64,000 nt of DNA from Camarhynchus parvulus (GCF_901933205.1 NC_044586.1:16872569-16936568), one strand, 5' to 3'; positions 24,430 to 37,273 are shown, numbered from the stretch's first letter. Program-made: numbers and translations. Notes: a model not told the origin generated them from the sequence alone.

Positions 24430-25067
24430 TGTGAGACATAAACTTTAAAGAATTTAGGGATTTTAGAGGAGCTGAGGTTTTAGTTAGAGATAAGCCTTAT
24501 TCAAGTTGATAAAAATTAATAGGTAGGCCTTGATGAAGTTAAGAGTTAGTAGTTAACTAATAATTGATTGTTTGTCAACATCATGTTTGGTTAGCTGGGT
24601 TTATAATGAAGAATATAGAAACTGATCAATAGCTTGTAGGAACATAAGACAATTGTAGGCCTCCTCTGTTCTGAAACTACTGAAGATGGGGAATGGGAGT
24701 TCTACCAATGGGTTCATTTGTCATATTTGCATTGAAAATGTAGAAGGGCCAGAAGGAGGAAGACTTCATTTACTTCCTCATTTTGGAACCCCTCCCCATG
24801 AAAGAGACCACTGACCCATTTCAAGGAACAAACTATGCATGCTTAATAGCTTTTGAACTAATTACTATATGAAGTGGGGAATGGGATGTACCAAAATTAT
24901 GAATATGTATTTGTATTTTGGGTATTCAATACTTGTATAAATAAAAGGACTCTGGAATCACCTGTAAATCACAGTGTATATTTGGGAGCTATCCTGCACG
25001 CTGCCCGGCGTTGCAATAAACATACACTTGCTAACTTTAAACTGTTAGAGAGTCTTTGTCCATCACA
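24430..25067 (+). mobile_element. Solo LTR of an ERV-like element (about 638 bp)
   Basis: The element starts TGTGAGACATAAAC and ends GTCCATCACA, with a 5-base terminal inverted repeat TGTGA/TCACA. TATAAATA lies at 24936-24943 and AATAAA at 25015-25020, 47 bases before the end, so transcription would run on the plus strand. The stretch CACGCTGCCCGGCG before the AATAAA is a feature I associate with a passerine ERV LTR family (recognition, not a search). The flanks GACAT and GTTGG do not match, so no target-site duplication supports the exact edges. No internal region follows. Confidence 0.7.
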
Positions 25068-27420
25068 GTTGGATATCGGTACTAGATCAATATCCATATT
25101 TTTAATAAATCAATTGCACACTGACTCTGAGTGTACAAAATGATGCAAATCTATCTAATGGAGTGGCTGTTGGGCACATGGGAGCTTTAACTCCCCTAAG
25201 ACCATTAACTTTTGTATGCACATTTGATAAGGAAAGATTTATTTTTAAACAGTTTTAATCCCTGACATTTGTTTCATTTTTATGATATAATTGAGGAAGT
25301 ACAGAGAAAAGGTTCCTAATATAGATGTTTTTCTATTAAAACATGTCCATCAAGATCTTCCATCCTGCCAACTGCTACTTTTCTAGCAATTAGTCCTAAT
25401 GATTTCCTAGCAGTAAAGGAAATCACTTCAAAATATGTACATACAAAAGCATATTAAGTAGTTAAAATATTTATAAGCAATATACTATTGTAATTATTGC
25501 ATATAATAAACATATGCCAATAAAATAATGTGTATAAAGATATGATATGCAAAATCCCCAGAGGAAACAGATAGAATTATTTTCCTTGATTTTGAATTCC
25601 TAGATTCCACATTTCATAATACAGATATTAGATAATTATGATAAAGAGCATCTGGTCAAATTCCAACAAATTTCCTTTTCATTTCTTTGGGAAATATTAA
25701 AAATCACAACTAGGACAGCAAGCAAAGAAAATTGGCCTAAAGTAATGTATTTTAGCTAAAACTAAGATCAACTATTCAACAGAATCCGGAAATTAAAATA
25801 ATGTAATCTAAATGATTAAAAACAAATAAAAAGCAAAAAGGCAAAAGAGAAATATGTTTTTCTCTCTCTTTCAGCCTAGTAAGACCAGCCATGGGGTGTT
25901 CTAGAACTACACAAGGGGAAGATGAACCCAGATGTGTCTTTGCTTTTATTTGAGCAAAACTCAAAAGAAAGTTACTTTTTGTTAGCAGAAGTGATTTTCC
26001 TAGGCTGTGTTCTTCCACAGACTCTGAAACACCCAAAATCTGGTTGCAAATTCGGAAGAGAATTACAAACTTTCTTGGAAAGACCACCAGACTTTGGGAC
26101 TTGCTGACAGTGGACACTAGAATTCCAGAAATAAAACCCATTGATAAAACTTCCAAATCCTACCCAGTCTTAGGGTGGAAAATGAAGCTTCTTTGTCATG
26201 CTATTCCACAGGGTGTCCTGCCAAGCTCTTCCAGCTTAATGCCACTGGCAACTCTAAGAAAAATATGAGGATTACTGAGCAGGAATGACAAGTGGCACTG
26301 CCTCCTACTCCAGACACTGCCCACTTTGACCTTCACAAGTCTACTGGAGTTGTCCTTATCTACAGCAGCTAAGTCCTCTTAGGTGCTATTTAAATAGCAA
26401 TAAAATCCCTTTTTTCACATTTTGCATTTATCCCAAGGAAAGAAATCACAGCTGATTAAAAAAAAAAAATCAACAAAACAATGAAAACCACATGGAAATA
26501 TGCTAGGAGTTTCCTCATCCTCGAAACTTGACAATAAGCACATTTTAAACACTCATGTTGTTGCTGGGAAGGAAAGAGTGGTTTAGCCAATATTTTAAAA
26601 AATGTTTCAAATCTGAACATAATAAAGAGGGTTTGTAGCCATGGTAACTTCCACAATCATTTATTAAAAAACTATAATATCCCTGAAGAGTTGTGACATG
26701 ATGCAGCAACCATGTCACATTGTGTGGGCTGATGTTACGTCTTGAAAGCCTGAATGACTTGATGCGACCTGGCATGATGCTATGGATATTTGAAAATGTT
26801 CAAGGAAAATTCCAGTTCTAGTGGTAGGTAGAAAGAAACAAATTTTCACAGGAGGCTGGAAAACGACACAAACAAATGACAATTGTAAATAATTCCTTAA
26901 AATTTGTGCAATTGCAGAGTAATTTCACAACATGGAAAGTGAAGGATAACAGAACATTGTCGCTGCACAGGAGAAACTTCTTATCTGGAGTAAGTAGGCA
27001 GTGTCTTATTTTTGGTACACATAAAGACACCATTACTATAAAAGTGTATTACAAATTCAAATGTAACCACTGGAAAGAAATTATACTTTGGATTTTTTTT
27101 ACTATTTAGACAGTGACATTTGGAACTTTAGAGCACTAATTTAAAATGACAGCATAAAATCTTTGTGCTTTGACATATTTTTTCCTATATTGAATGAAAA
27201 TTAAGACTTGAAAATAATTTTTTCAGCCTCTGATCATGAAAAAAAAATCCTTTCTGCCATTATTACAGCTTCAGACAGTGGATCAGACTGTTCTTTTAAT
27301 GTTCAGACCAAGCACAAGATGTGAGATCAGGTGATTGCCAGTTGAAAAAGTGGATAAAGTTCAGGACTGATCTGACTCCAGTAGGAGAGGGAGAGGATTC
27401 CAAGGGTTATTACACCCATG
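25068..27420. other. Unique AT-rich non-coding sequence
   Basis: The part at 25230-25560 is especially AT-rich, with many ATATA and TAATTA-type steps. A 126-codon minus-strand frame (25776-26156) has no recognisable motif and is treated as chance. Confidence 0.5.
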
Positions 27421-27451
27421 CATTGCAATGAGACATCTCTGACAGAGATGT
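27421..27451. repeat. Two adjacent palindromes
   Basis: CATTGCAATG (27421-27430) is a perfect 10-base palindrome containing ATTGCAAT, the C/EBP-type core. Two bases later ACATCTCTG-A-CAGAGATGT (27433-27451) is a perfect 9-base-arm palindrome around one central base. Confidence 0.85.
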
Positions 27452-28593
27452 AGTATTCCCAAAATGGCATTTGTCACCACATCAGAGCAGGCAATGGCTT
27501 GGTGCAGAACACTTTCTTTTAACTTAGTATTTTTTTAAGTTGCCTGAGAAGTATCAAGGAATGTGAGATCATTTGAAGCCTGTGTACTTATTAACAAAAT
27601 AGTGGTGAAAACCAAAAACATTGCTGCAGCACTCTCAGAACAGCTTTCTCTCCCAAAATAGAGGTACATCAGTTTTAAGAGGACTGTTTTATAAGAGAGC
27701 TCCAAGAAACTCCCCGTGAAAACTGTCTTTCTTAGAAATTTCTGTCTTAGCAAAAGTTTGACAAAATACATTTAGAAAAGCATTCTGCATGGAAGAGTCT
27801 TCACTGGCTCTGAAAGGATAATTGTTGTATTGCACTAAAATTGCAGATAATGATGATTTATTCCTTGTAGGAGTTTGACTTTGAGAGTGTGGATCTATCA
27901 AATAATGGTAAGGAAAGATCATCCACTGCAGTCTTGTTGCACTTGGTCCCAAAGGCCTGAGTTATCTCCATCACGTCCAGGGACATTATTCTCTCTGCCC
28001 CTGAGATGACCTCCCTGGCTGTGCAATGTGTTCTCTTCATTGCAAACAGGCTGCTGAGCCAGAGCAGCAGGAAGTCACAATAAACTTTATTTCTCTTATG
28101 GACAAGTTGCCTTGTCCCAAGTACTTGTCACCAGTGTCACTTATGAATGTTCAATGTAGCTCAATCCATATTTGTGCTCTGTACCACCATGGGCTTGTGC
28201 ATGACTGGTTGGAGAATGGTGAATGAACTAATGAGTCTTTTCTTCTTTCACAAATCTCAATCACAGTGATTTCTCTCAGGATCTGCCAGAAAATGTTTAG
28301 ATCACCCACTGGCAATAGGCTCTGCCTTAACTGTCTAAGCGCATGACCACTCCATAAACTAAAGGCAGATTTCCACTCAATAGACTTTAATAGCTAATAT
28401 TTGCTTGGAGACCTTTTGTCTGCCCTCCACACACAGGACCTGCTTCCTTTTGGAGATAAGTCATAAAGAGATGAGCCATAACTGAGACAGAATCTGTCCA
28501 TTTAAATTTCTTCTCTTCAACATGCAGAACACGCCACATGCTCACAGACACTGACAGAGATTTGAAACCCAGAAAGATGAAGAGAGAATATTG
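27452..28593. other. Unique non-coding sequence
   Basis: Nothing recognised. Confidence 0.5.
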
Positions 28594-29100
28594 GCCTGGC
28601 TTGGAAGGACCTTAAAGATCATCTTGTCCCAACCTCCTGCTGTGGGCAAGGACACCTTTCACATCCTGGCCTTGGACAATTCCAGGGATGGAGCAGCCAC
28701 AGCTTCTCTGAGAAACCTGTTCCAAGGCCTCACCACCCTCAGAGGGAACAATTCCTTCCCAATGTCCCATCTAAACCTGCTCTCTGTCAGTGTGAAGCCA
28801 TTCCCCCTTGTCCTGTCACTCCAGGCCCTTGTCAAGAGTCTTTCTCCATCTTTCCTGTGGGCTCCCTTCAGGTACTGGAAGGGTACAATGAGGTCACCCC
28901 AAAGCCTTCTCTTCTCCAGGCTGAACAATCCCAATTCCCTCAGCCTTTCCTTCCAGCAGAGCTGCTCCATCCCTCTGATCCCCTTGGTGTCCCTGCTCTG
29001 GACAGGCTCCAGCAACTGCACTTCCTTCCTGTGCTGGGATCCCAGGGCTGGATACAGCTCTGCAGGGGGGGCTCAGCAGAGCAGGGCAGAGGGGCAGAAT
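28594..29100 (-). mobile_element. CR1 LINE 3' fragment, about 507 bp
   Basis: It is minus-strand CR1 starting in the GGCTTGGAAGGACCTTAAAG block just inside the tail, and continuing through CTGCTCTCTGTCAGTGTGAA, CCTTCTCTTCTCCAGG and TCCCTGCTCTGGACAGGC. It is closely similar to the 12.1 kb copy. The 173-codon plus-strand frame across it is antisense repeat. Confidence 0.92.
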
Positions 29101-30365
29101 CACATCCCTTGATCCCCTAACTCTTCATCTACTGTGTACTGAACCAACTCACTCATCTGACTGCAGCGCTGTTCCGCCATTTTAAAACCAACAAATGTTT
29201 ATTCTACTGTATTTTGTTTGATCTGGTTTGCAACAAATAAACCAGTTAAGTTTTATGATATGCCCTTTGAGATGTTATTTTTCTTTGGAACCTAAATTTA
29301 ATCTAAATCAGTCTCTGGTCCCACCAAGGACAAATATTTTAAAAGTGCTGCCAGCCATGCCTTTTACCCTGTTGTCTCCCCTTTATAATTATTGATGTTG
29401 GCATTATACCAAGAACCCTTTTCTTGGTGTATCAATAGAGCTGTGTTTAATTTGACATTTTACTTGCTGAATAAAAAACTGGTCTCAGTCACGGCATTAG
29501 TTTCAGTGGGTGCTTTCAAGCAACAGAATCCAGCATTTCTGTGCTTTAACAGCATTTTATTTCCCTGATATCATTTAGAAAATCATTCAATTCTACACTA
29601 AATGATATCCAGGAGGCAGGAGGTTATTTGCAATAGAGCACATTACACTGAAAGGCTGTGTCAGGTGCGTGAAGAAAATCTCACCCTTATCACTGGGCTA
29701 ATGAGAAGGTCCCTGAGCAGGGGAGTGCTGTCCCTGTAGGAAACTACACCCTCCTGATCTTTAAACGTTTTGGCCTCATAGTTTTGCTGTCTTCCCTAGG
29801 GCCTGCCCCACACCAGGCTGCTTCCAGATGCTGTGAATTACTGAACTCCGTTGAGAATTAGGCTTTCAGTCTTGTTCTTATCGAAATGCACACCTTAAAG
29901 TGTGGGATAAATGTCTGGTTTTGTCTCATGTATGATGATGCAGTCTTTCTGCCACAGCCACCTTCAGGACATGAATTATTCACTAGAAATAATAAGACTG
30001 TTACTCAATAAAAACTTGTCAGGTTTCCAGGTCCGATTCAGAGGCTAACATTAGCTTTCATCTTACGAATAATACATATCCAAATTCATTTGCTAACTTG
30101 TTATTCGACAAAGGAACCACAGGTCACAATAAAGTTAATTTATGAAATCACTTAAGTGAAACCCTACACCTGCCTTTACCTTTCACTTCTGCAGAACATT
30201 AGGACCTTGTATCACATATCATTGCAAATGTTTTTCATTAGAACCAGCAACAAAGGTGTCTAAAGTGAAGTGTAACAGCTGGATTTAAGAAAGGTAAGTC
30301 TTGGTCAAATTAATTGCAAAGGCCCTTGAAACTGGGCTTTGCCATCTCAGCGCTAATTCCCGAGT
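29101..30365. other. Unique non-coding sequence
   Basis: A small 8-bp hairpin ACCAAGAA/TTCTTGGT lies at 29408-29428 beside AT-rich sequence. A consensus splice-donor string AAGGTAAGT occurs at 30291-30299, but no open frame leads into it convincingly. Confidence 0.5.
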
Positions 30366-30402
30366 CATGGTGTGTGCATTTGCATGGTGTGTGCATTTGC
30401 AT
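30366..30402 (+). promoter_or_regulatory. 17-bp tandem duplication carrying two octamer sites
   Basis: CATGGTGTGTGCATTTG is repeated directly with a period of 17. Each copy gives a perfect ATTTGCAT octamer (30378-30385 and 30395-30402), the binding site of POU-domain (Oct) factors. Binding is inference. Confidence 0.6.
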
Positions 30403-31087
30403 GTTAGAACCCTGCTTGAAAGGCATTGCAATGCCTCATCGTATCAAATATTGAAGAAATATGATCAGCTTGTGCTGCAGTATGGCCGTACCACTGAACT
30501 AACCAATTCCTCCTGTCACCTGTTTGTATTAAAATCAGGAGGCTGGAAATGTGGAAGTGTTTCTCTAAAATAATAACCACAACTTTCCTGAAGTTCACAT
30601 GATCATGTTCAGTCAACGTGTAAGGAAATATGAACAGGTCTGTGACCATAGAGACCTGCATACTCTCATTATTCCTGCACACGTAGTGAAAAGTCAGAAA
30701 CATCCTCAGAAAAAAAGGCTGTCAAAATACAGCAGAAAATTTTCTCTGATTTTCCTCAGCATAGCTTTCATATTTCCATTAAGTGGGTAGACAAGCAAGA
30801 ACTGACAGTTTGCAAGTATTTGTAACTTCCCCTTCTGTTTCTACATTTGCTGAGGGAAATTTGTCACTTCCCCCTTTTAAGATTTTTACCTCCAGCTTTG
30901 GCAAGATTCAAGTATAGAAAGAGGGCTTTTTTCCCCCTTCATTCAAGGCAGTTCCAGATATTTATGGGCTTTCATGCTTCTCCTTGGGTGGTGGACAGTT
31001 ACTACTCATGAAAGAGGTTAGGATCATTCTACGTTATTAGATATGGCATATTTATCAGCAAAGTTACCTGCACACTCTTCTTCTTGC
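30403..31087. other. Unique non-coding sequence
   Basis: Nothing recognised. The 99-codon minus-strand frame at 30404-30703 has no motif. Confidence 0.5.
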
Positions 31088-31648
31088 TGATGTCCCACCT
31101 GAACCTCTCCAGGCACAGCTCTCATCCTGTCCCTTGTTCCCTGGGAGCAGAACCTGATCCCCCCCAGCTGTCCCCTCCTGTCAGGGAGTTGTGCAGAGCC
31201 AGAAGGGCCCCCCTGAGCCTCCTTTTCTCCAGGCTGAGCCCCCCCAGCTCCCTCAGCCCCTCCTGGTGCTCCAAATCCTTCCCCAGCTCCGTTCCCTTCT
31301 CTGGACACGCTCCATCCCCTCAATGTCCATTTCTTGTCCTGAGGTTCCCAGAAGTGCCCCAGGATCTGAGGTGTGGCCCCAGCAGTGCCAGCCCAGGGGA
31401 CAGTCACTGCCCTGGCCCTGCTGCCACACCATGGCTGGCACAGCCCAGGTGCCATTGGCCTCCTGCCCCCCTGGGCACACCTGGCTCCTGTCCAGCCGCT
31501 GTCCCCAGCACCCCCAGGGCCTTTCCCAGCTTTCCAGCCCCTCTGCCCCAGCCTGGAACTGCAGGGGGTTGGTGTGACCCAAGGCAGAACCGGGCCCTTG
31601 GCCTTGCTGACCCTCAGACCACTGGCCTGCGCCCATTGATCCAGCCTG
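31088..31648 (-). mobile_element. CR1 LINE internal fragment lacking its 3' end
   Basis: It is minus-strand CR1 of the same GC-rich subfamily as 22.8 kb (shared CCCTGAGCCTCCTTTTCTCC, CTCTGGACACGCTCCATCCC and CCATGGCTGGCACAGCCCAG). It begins in the middle of the 3' untranslated region at its low-coordinate side, so the 3' tail is missing. It extends further upstream than the other copy, to CCCATTGATCCAGCCTG. The 210-codon plus-strand frame is antisense repeat. Confidence 0.9.
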
Positions 31649-32136
31649 TAAATCTCAAAATAAATTTACACCTGATGATGACATTGCTGGTAGTGACCAA
31701 AAGCCCACCATGCTGAGCCTTTCAGTAGCAGAAACATCACCACTAACCTGTCCCATATTTGAAATATCTCTGAGTTACCTTTTGGCCTCCAAACTGTCTC
31801 GATCTCCCATGGCACAATAATATGAAATGATCTGTGATACTTTGTGCTGCCTCGCCCTAAAGAATTCTGAGACCAATACATGACTGAGAAAGGCTCATGT
31901 GTCCTCTCAGATCCACTGCCACAGATTCAGTGTCTCTACCTACACTGCTCACTAATTCTGAACAGAGAATTGGAAAAAATTGGGAGGTAGAATTCCTCCT
32001 TTGGTGCTTTCTCAGCAAGTACAGACTGCTTGCTTTTCACAAGGCAAATACAACCCTGAGGTTCCCTAATTTCTGGCCAGTTTTCTATTTCTTGATCCAA
32101 AGTTGAATTTGCTCTCCAATTTTAAACATTTGCCAA
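31649..32136. other. Unique non-coding sequence
   Basis: Nothing recognised. Confidence 0.5.
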
Positions 32137-32309
32137 GCCTGGAATGGGCTGCCCAAAGTGTGGTGGAGTCCCCATCCCTGCAGGTGTTCAAGAAACGACT
32201 GGATGTGGCACTCTGTGCTCTGGTTTAGTTGACAAGGTCAGAAGTTGGCCTTGATATCTTGGAGGTCTTTTCCAACTTTGATGATTCCATGATTCTGTGG
32301 TTCTGTGGA
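32137..32309 (+). mobile_element. CR1 LINE, short 3'-end fragment
   Basis: It is plus-strand CR1 from GGAATGGGCTGCCCAAAGTG through CTTGGAGGTCTTTTCCAAC to a three-unit tail GATTCCATGATTCTGTGGTT. It is a diverged, older subfamily. Confidence 0.88.
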
Positions 32310-33032
32310 GGGGACCTTAAGGACAGTTCTTTAAAGTAGTCACATATCAAAATGCCAAACCAAACCAACTACAACCAAATTACCAACCAAAATCCCACCA
32401 GTAACCCAAAACTCAGGAAACAGAGGAAAGTCTCACTCAGGAAAGTCTCCCTGTAGGGTCACTGGAAGTCTGATACTGTACTTCTACATTATTCGATGAA
32501 ACATTAAGTGATAATAAATATATTAGACACAAAGTAATCCATAATTGACTCATTTCTTCAGATACACATTTTCTCTGAAATTTTCTCCAAAATTTCTTTA
32601 GATACACATTTAATTCTGAAAGTCTTTCCTCTCAAGTGCACAAAAAGAAGAATGAGACTAAATCCCAGATGAAAATCTGCCTTCCTCACCCTAAAGTGAA
32701 GAACACTTTGGTAGTGAACCACAGTAGAACTTGCAGCAGAGACAACATTGCTTTGTCACAGTGCAACCCAGATGAAATTGGAAAGGGAGAAGATGGCTAC
32801 AAAGAGGTTGCGCAATTGAGAACTGTTAAAACAAGCTGATAATATTCTGGAAAAGCAATAGGCAATGTGCTGGCAAACTACTTAACCATAAAAAGAGATA
32901 CAATTTTAAGCGAATCTACTTGAAGTGATTTTTGTTGAATATTCTCTCCCAGGAGAAGAATTCACCCCACCTCAACTCCACTCCCCAAACCTTAATTTTC
33001 TGAAACATACAGGAAGATTAGTGCATAAAGGA
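32310..33032. other. Unique non-coding sequence
   Basis: Nothing recognised. Confidence 0.5.
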
Positions 33033-33077
33033 GAGACCATCTAAACTAAACTAAACCACTAAACTAAAGATGGTTTC
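33033..33077. repeat. Inverted repeat around a CTAAA tandem run
   Basis: GAGACCATCT (33033-33042) and AGATGGTTTC (33068-33077) pair at 9 of 10 bases. The 25-base loop is mostly repeated CTAAA units. Confidence 0.6.
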
Positions 33078-36000
33078 CTCTGTGCAGAAGATTGCAGCCC
33101 TTAAGATCTTGAGACTGAAAGTTTGTATTTAAATGCAAGCAAGGCAGGAACCCAACAGGTCATTATTTCCTTTTAAAACGAGGGAGGGAAGTTGCATCAT
33201 CAATCATTATCTCACATTATTTCAGTCTTATTTCTTTTCTGCCTTTAACAGGCAACCTCAGGCACATGGCCAGCAGAATTCGGTTTCAACCAGGATTTTG
33301 TTTTGTTTTCCTCCTGGAATACCTGGGTGACTCCTGGTATTGAGACATATTTTTAACAGACACACATGGGAGCCACTGGAAAAATCCTTTTGGAAGCAAA
33401 TGTGTGTTTGGTACATACTATTAACACTATTTTATATGGTTGCAGATGATGAGCTCTTTCCTTTCCATGGGATTGGCACTGTTAGAATAGATAATTAACA
33501 CAAACTCAGGAGCTAGTGTCCTTGAGACTTGATGTTTTCAACACTCACACTACTTAATTTCATCTACAGGAAATAATGGGGTTTTGACTCCTTGGATTGA
33601 TCCATTTTTATGGCCAACATGTTTTGCAGAGATGGGAAAGGCTTTTAAACATGGGCAAGCAGAAGCTGGAGCTGTCCCTCTCATGGATTGATTTCTGCAG
33701 CTGGGGAGTTGAAGGTGCTCAATACCTAAACTGTATGATTGTACCCATGTATCCAAGGTCCACTGAAATTTATGATGTCACTATCTGGAATTCACTGCTT
33801 CAGCCCAGAAAATAATATTTCCCTTCTTATCCATAGCTATCCTAGAACCACCAAAACTGTTTTACACATTGAAACATTGCAAATTTGAAAAGCTACACCT
33901 GAGGCCTACATGTGATATAATTTTGTCTTCAAAATCCATCCAAATCAGGGGACTTGGAGGAGGAGGGAACAATATGACTTCACATGGACCAAAAAAGTCT
34001 GCTTACAGTGACCTGATTGCAAGCTAAAGTCTCAGAGGAAAATAAGCAGAACCATCTTACATTCCAGCTATTGCTACTGGGTACCCATTTTACAAAGTGA
34101 ATTTGGCAACTATTTATAACAAAAAAAGCCTCAAAATTACCCCAAAACCAGACACCAGACTATTAGAAAGATATCAGCCCGGCTGTATGCTTAGCCTGAT
34201 TGCAAGTTCCTTTTTTTACACTCAGCTGGACACTCTGAGAACCTCTGTGATTACAACTCTCCCGTGTGTTTTCCACCTATTTCACTGAGGAATAAAAACA
34301 CTACAAGTGAGTCATTCCAGATTTCCTATCATGATGTTATCTGACTATCATGCCTCTTCCTAATCATTTTTTTGTATCCTGTACCCATGCAGATCTTCCT
34401 TTCAGTGACATCCCTGGAGTCTCAGAGAGCAGAGGACAATGTCCCTCATCCTCTTCTTTTTGTCTGCCTTTCTCATGGTATTCCCAAGTTTGCACCCTTG
34501 ACTATTTATCTCATGTATCCATTAGGGTCTGTATTCCCTCCTTCCACTTTCAGATCAATAATATTTTAACTATTTATCTCCCAGGATTATACAGAACCTT
34601 CCTTCTCCAGCCCACGGCTGCCCTCATGGTGGGGATTTCACCCTCACAGAGGAAACCAAATAAAAAAGGAGTGTTGCCTTTGCCAAGAGCCACTTCTGCA
34701 GAGACCATTTGGAGGGCCCTGCTATCCCACAGAACTTAAATTGGAAGCTCATTGGAACCTTTCAGCAGCTCATGATTTTACTTGAAAGAGAGAAAAAAAA
34801 AAACAACCCAGAGCTGTTGAGAGAAGTTTCCCAAGTGAAACTCAAGTCTCAGAAGGCAAGGAAAGGAGGTTATTTTTTAAAACATAAACTGCTATAAACT
34901 ATAGCACTATAAACTGCTGCTCTGGAATTGGGATAAATTTAGTATGGATTCATCACTGAGAAGTAACTTCTCCCCGTATGTGAGTTTTCTGTGATCTTCT
35001 GTAGCTGTCTTCACTGGACTCCTGGACTCTAGAGAGGAATAAACAGGCTGGCAAATCTCACTGTGTACATGCTCTTGCATGGGAAAATCCAAAATTTAAT
35101 CCCTGGAATTTCAGCTTTCCCTGTTCTGTTCTTAGCCAGGCAGCTGCTTTTAGGAAAATCTTTTATCTTCAGCAAGACAAGGAGCAAACAGTATGGACTG
35201 CATGTGATTAGAAGCAAAATTTCTACCGCAAACACAACTGCTTTGAGCTGTTTCAAACACCTGATTTATGCTAAAGAGTGTTGTAGGAGCAAAGGACAGT
35301 GGACAAGACAAAAAGGAATCAGAAATTAGAGGGCTAATTAGAGATCTAATAATAACCTTCTTTTTTTTTTTTTTTTTGGCCACAAATTCTTATAAACTTA
35401 TTTTGTGGTTTTCGAGTTTGAAGACCCCATACAGGACAAAACATCTCCTTTGGGAGATCAACTCAGTGAGTCAAGAACTTTACATTTGCAATATTTGTTT
35501 TCCATCTTTCAGTGCTCTGCTGGCTGTCAAAGCAATGCACATTTCACGGAGCATGAAAAGAATCACTGGAGAGAAAGGGAAAAGAGCCACTGAGGTCATT
35601 GATGTGAGGGCAGATTTCGGGGTTGTCAGGTCATGTTTTAATCATGTGGTGAGTGGTTCAATCTCTTTGGCCTGGAATGTTCTCCCACTTACCTGATGTG
35701 AACTGAGTGGACTTATCTGTAGACCAGCACTTACTCTAAGTGTGACAAATGAAGAAAAAAGTCCTTACTTTTGCACTTTGATTGAGTGCAAGTTTGTGGT
35801 CTTTCAGACTCATCTTGCATTTGCATATCATCAGATAAGTGTTAGGGTGGAGAACAGTCTAAATTTAAATCCTGTGTGGGAAAAAAAAAAAAGAACTGTT
35901 GGCCCACCTTAAGCACCAGACATTAGTAGGGAACCAGGATCATTCAATCTAACTTTCACAGCCAGAGATGGAAAGATTAATTTCCTAAACTTCTGAGCAA

Positions 36001-36755
36001 ATAAAGAACAATCCACAGAGACAGAGACACTTCATAGGATACGATAATCTGGCAAAGTACTCAATCCGATAAAAAAAAAATTCTTATATTTTAAGAAGAA
36101 GGGATAAGTAGTTACAACCAAGAGACAAAAATCCCATATTTTGAAGGACATTAGGAAGGGTGAGGGCAGAATATCTTACCAAATGTACCAAAGTTCAGAG
36201 ACTAGGTTTTTGGGAAAGTTGGAGGTTTGGAAGATGATAGAGCCTTTGTAAAAAATGTTCACTATCAGAGCTCTGCCCTGGTGCCAGGCTGTTTTAACCT
36301 TAAACTACCTAAAAGAATGAGATGCAATCATACAATTTTATCTTAATTTATCTATAGCAAAGGCATTTTTGTGCTTAATTTTGTGACTAAGATAAATCCT
36401 CTGACTTGTTGCAACTCCAAATAACATGAGATCCAAACTGGATCAATGCTACTGAAAGAAAATTGTATTATTTCCCTGAGTTATGTTCTGTGGAATCTGA
36501 GATATCAAAACAAAATTTCAAGTACTGATAAAAACCTTAATCTCCGTTAAGCTTTTCTGGCAACAGAGAAACAAACACAAGGCCTGTAGCACCAGGCTGA
36601 AGCACAACAGAGCTGTTACCTCAGTAGGGCTGGTATTTTTAAAATCCTATTCATTATTCTTAACTCTCTCACAAGCATCAGCTGCTCCATACTTTTCTTC
36701 CTTGTATGATTAAATTGACAAAAACACTTTGAGATATGGGCTGTAATTTCAGGTA
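33078..36755. other. Unique non-coding sequence
   Basis: No gene recognised. It contains poly-A near 34795, a T-run of about 17 at 35361-35378, and a further ATTTGCAT octamer near 35819. Frames up to 142 codons (35268-35696) cross the T-run and are not credible. Confidence 0.5.
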
Positions 36756-37273
36756 TGTGAAAAACAGCTGCTCACTTTGAAAATTTGAAAAGGTTTATTA
36801 AACCTTAACAAAAATAGAACAAAAGGACTACATAACGAAAAATTTGCAGTGCAGGGAATTGGCCTCGTGGCCGGTTCATCTTCAAGACGGATGCTCGGTC
36901 TTTTATACCCCTGGGCAGTGCGTCAGCCAGCCCTGGCCCCTCCCAAAGTCTGTCAGTCAGCTCTTTGCCATTTATCTGTGGAAACTGCTTTCTTGTAACT
37001 TGACTGGAGGTCAGGTGTTGCCATGCTGCACCCCCTAAGCATCAAGCTTTTCCATTCCCAGCTGCCCCATGCCAGGGGCACATGTGCAGCCTCCTTTTTA
37101 CCTGGCCTAGACAACCCAGGCTGTCTGATTACAACAATACAGGGCGGGGGAAAGGGAACCACGGGGAGAACAGAGGACATCTAAACTATACATCACTAAA
37201 GCTTTTCTTAATATTCACACAATAGTTATCCCTTAATTGTGAGGGCAAATCATCTCATTATCCATCTATAACA
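36756..37273 (-). mobile_element. Solo LTR of an ERV-like element, minus strand (518 bp)
   Basis: Read on the minus strand it starts TGTTATAGATGGATAATG (at 37273) and ends CTGTTTTTCACA (at 36756), so it has TG...CA ends. The 4-base sequence GGTA flanks it on both sides (36752-36755 and 37274-37277). A TATA box (minus-strand TATAAAAG, plus 36900-36907) is followed by AATAAA (plus TTTATT, 36794-36799) 38 bases before the end. Several CpGs sit between them, as in an R/U5 region. No internal gene sequence adjoins. The sequence matches my recollection of a passerine ERV LTR. Confidence 0.78.

Noticed and set aside
30291..30299. Consensus splice donor AAGGTAAGT
   Set aside because: No supported exon precedes it, and such 9-mers are expected by chance in 64 kb.
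35268..35696. 142-codon plus-strand frame
   Set aside because: It runs through a T-tract giving a poly-Phe segment; no other support.
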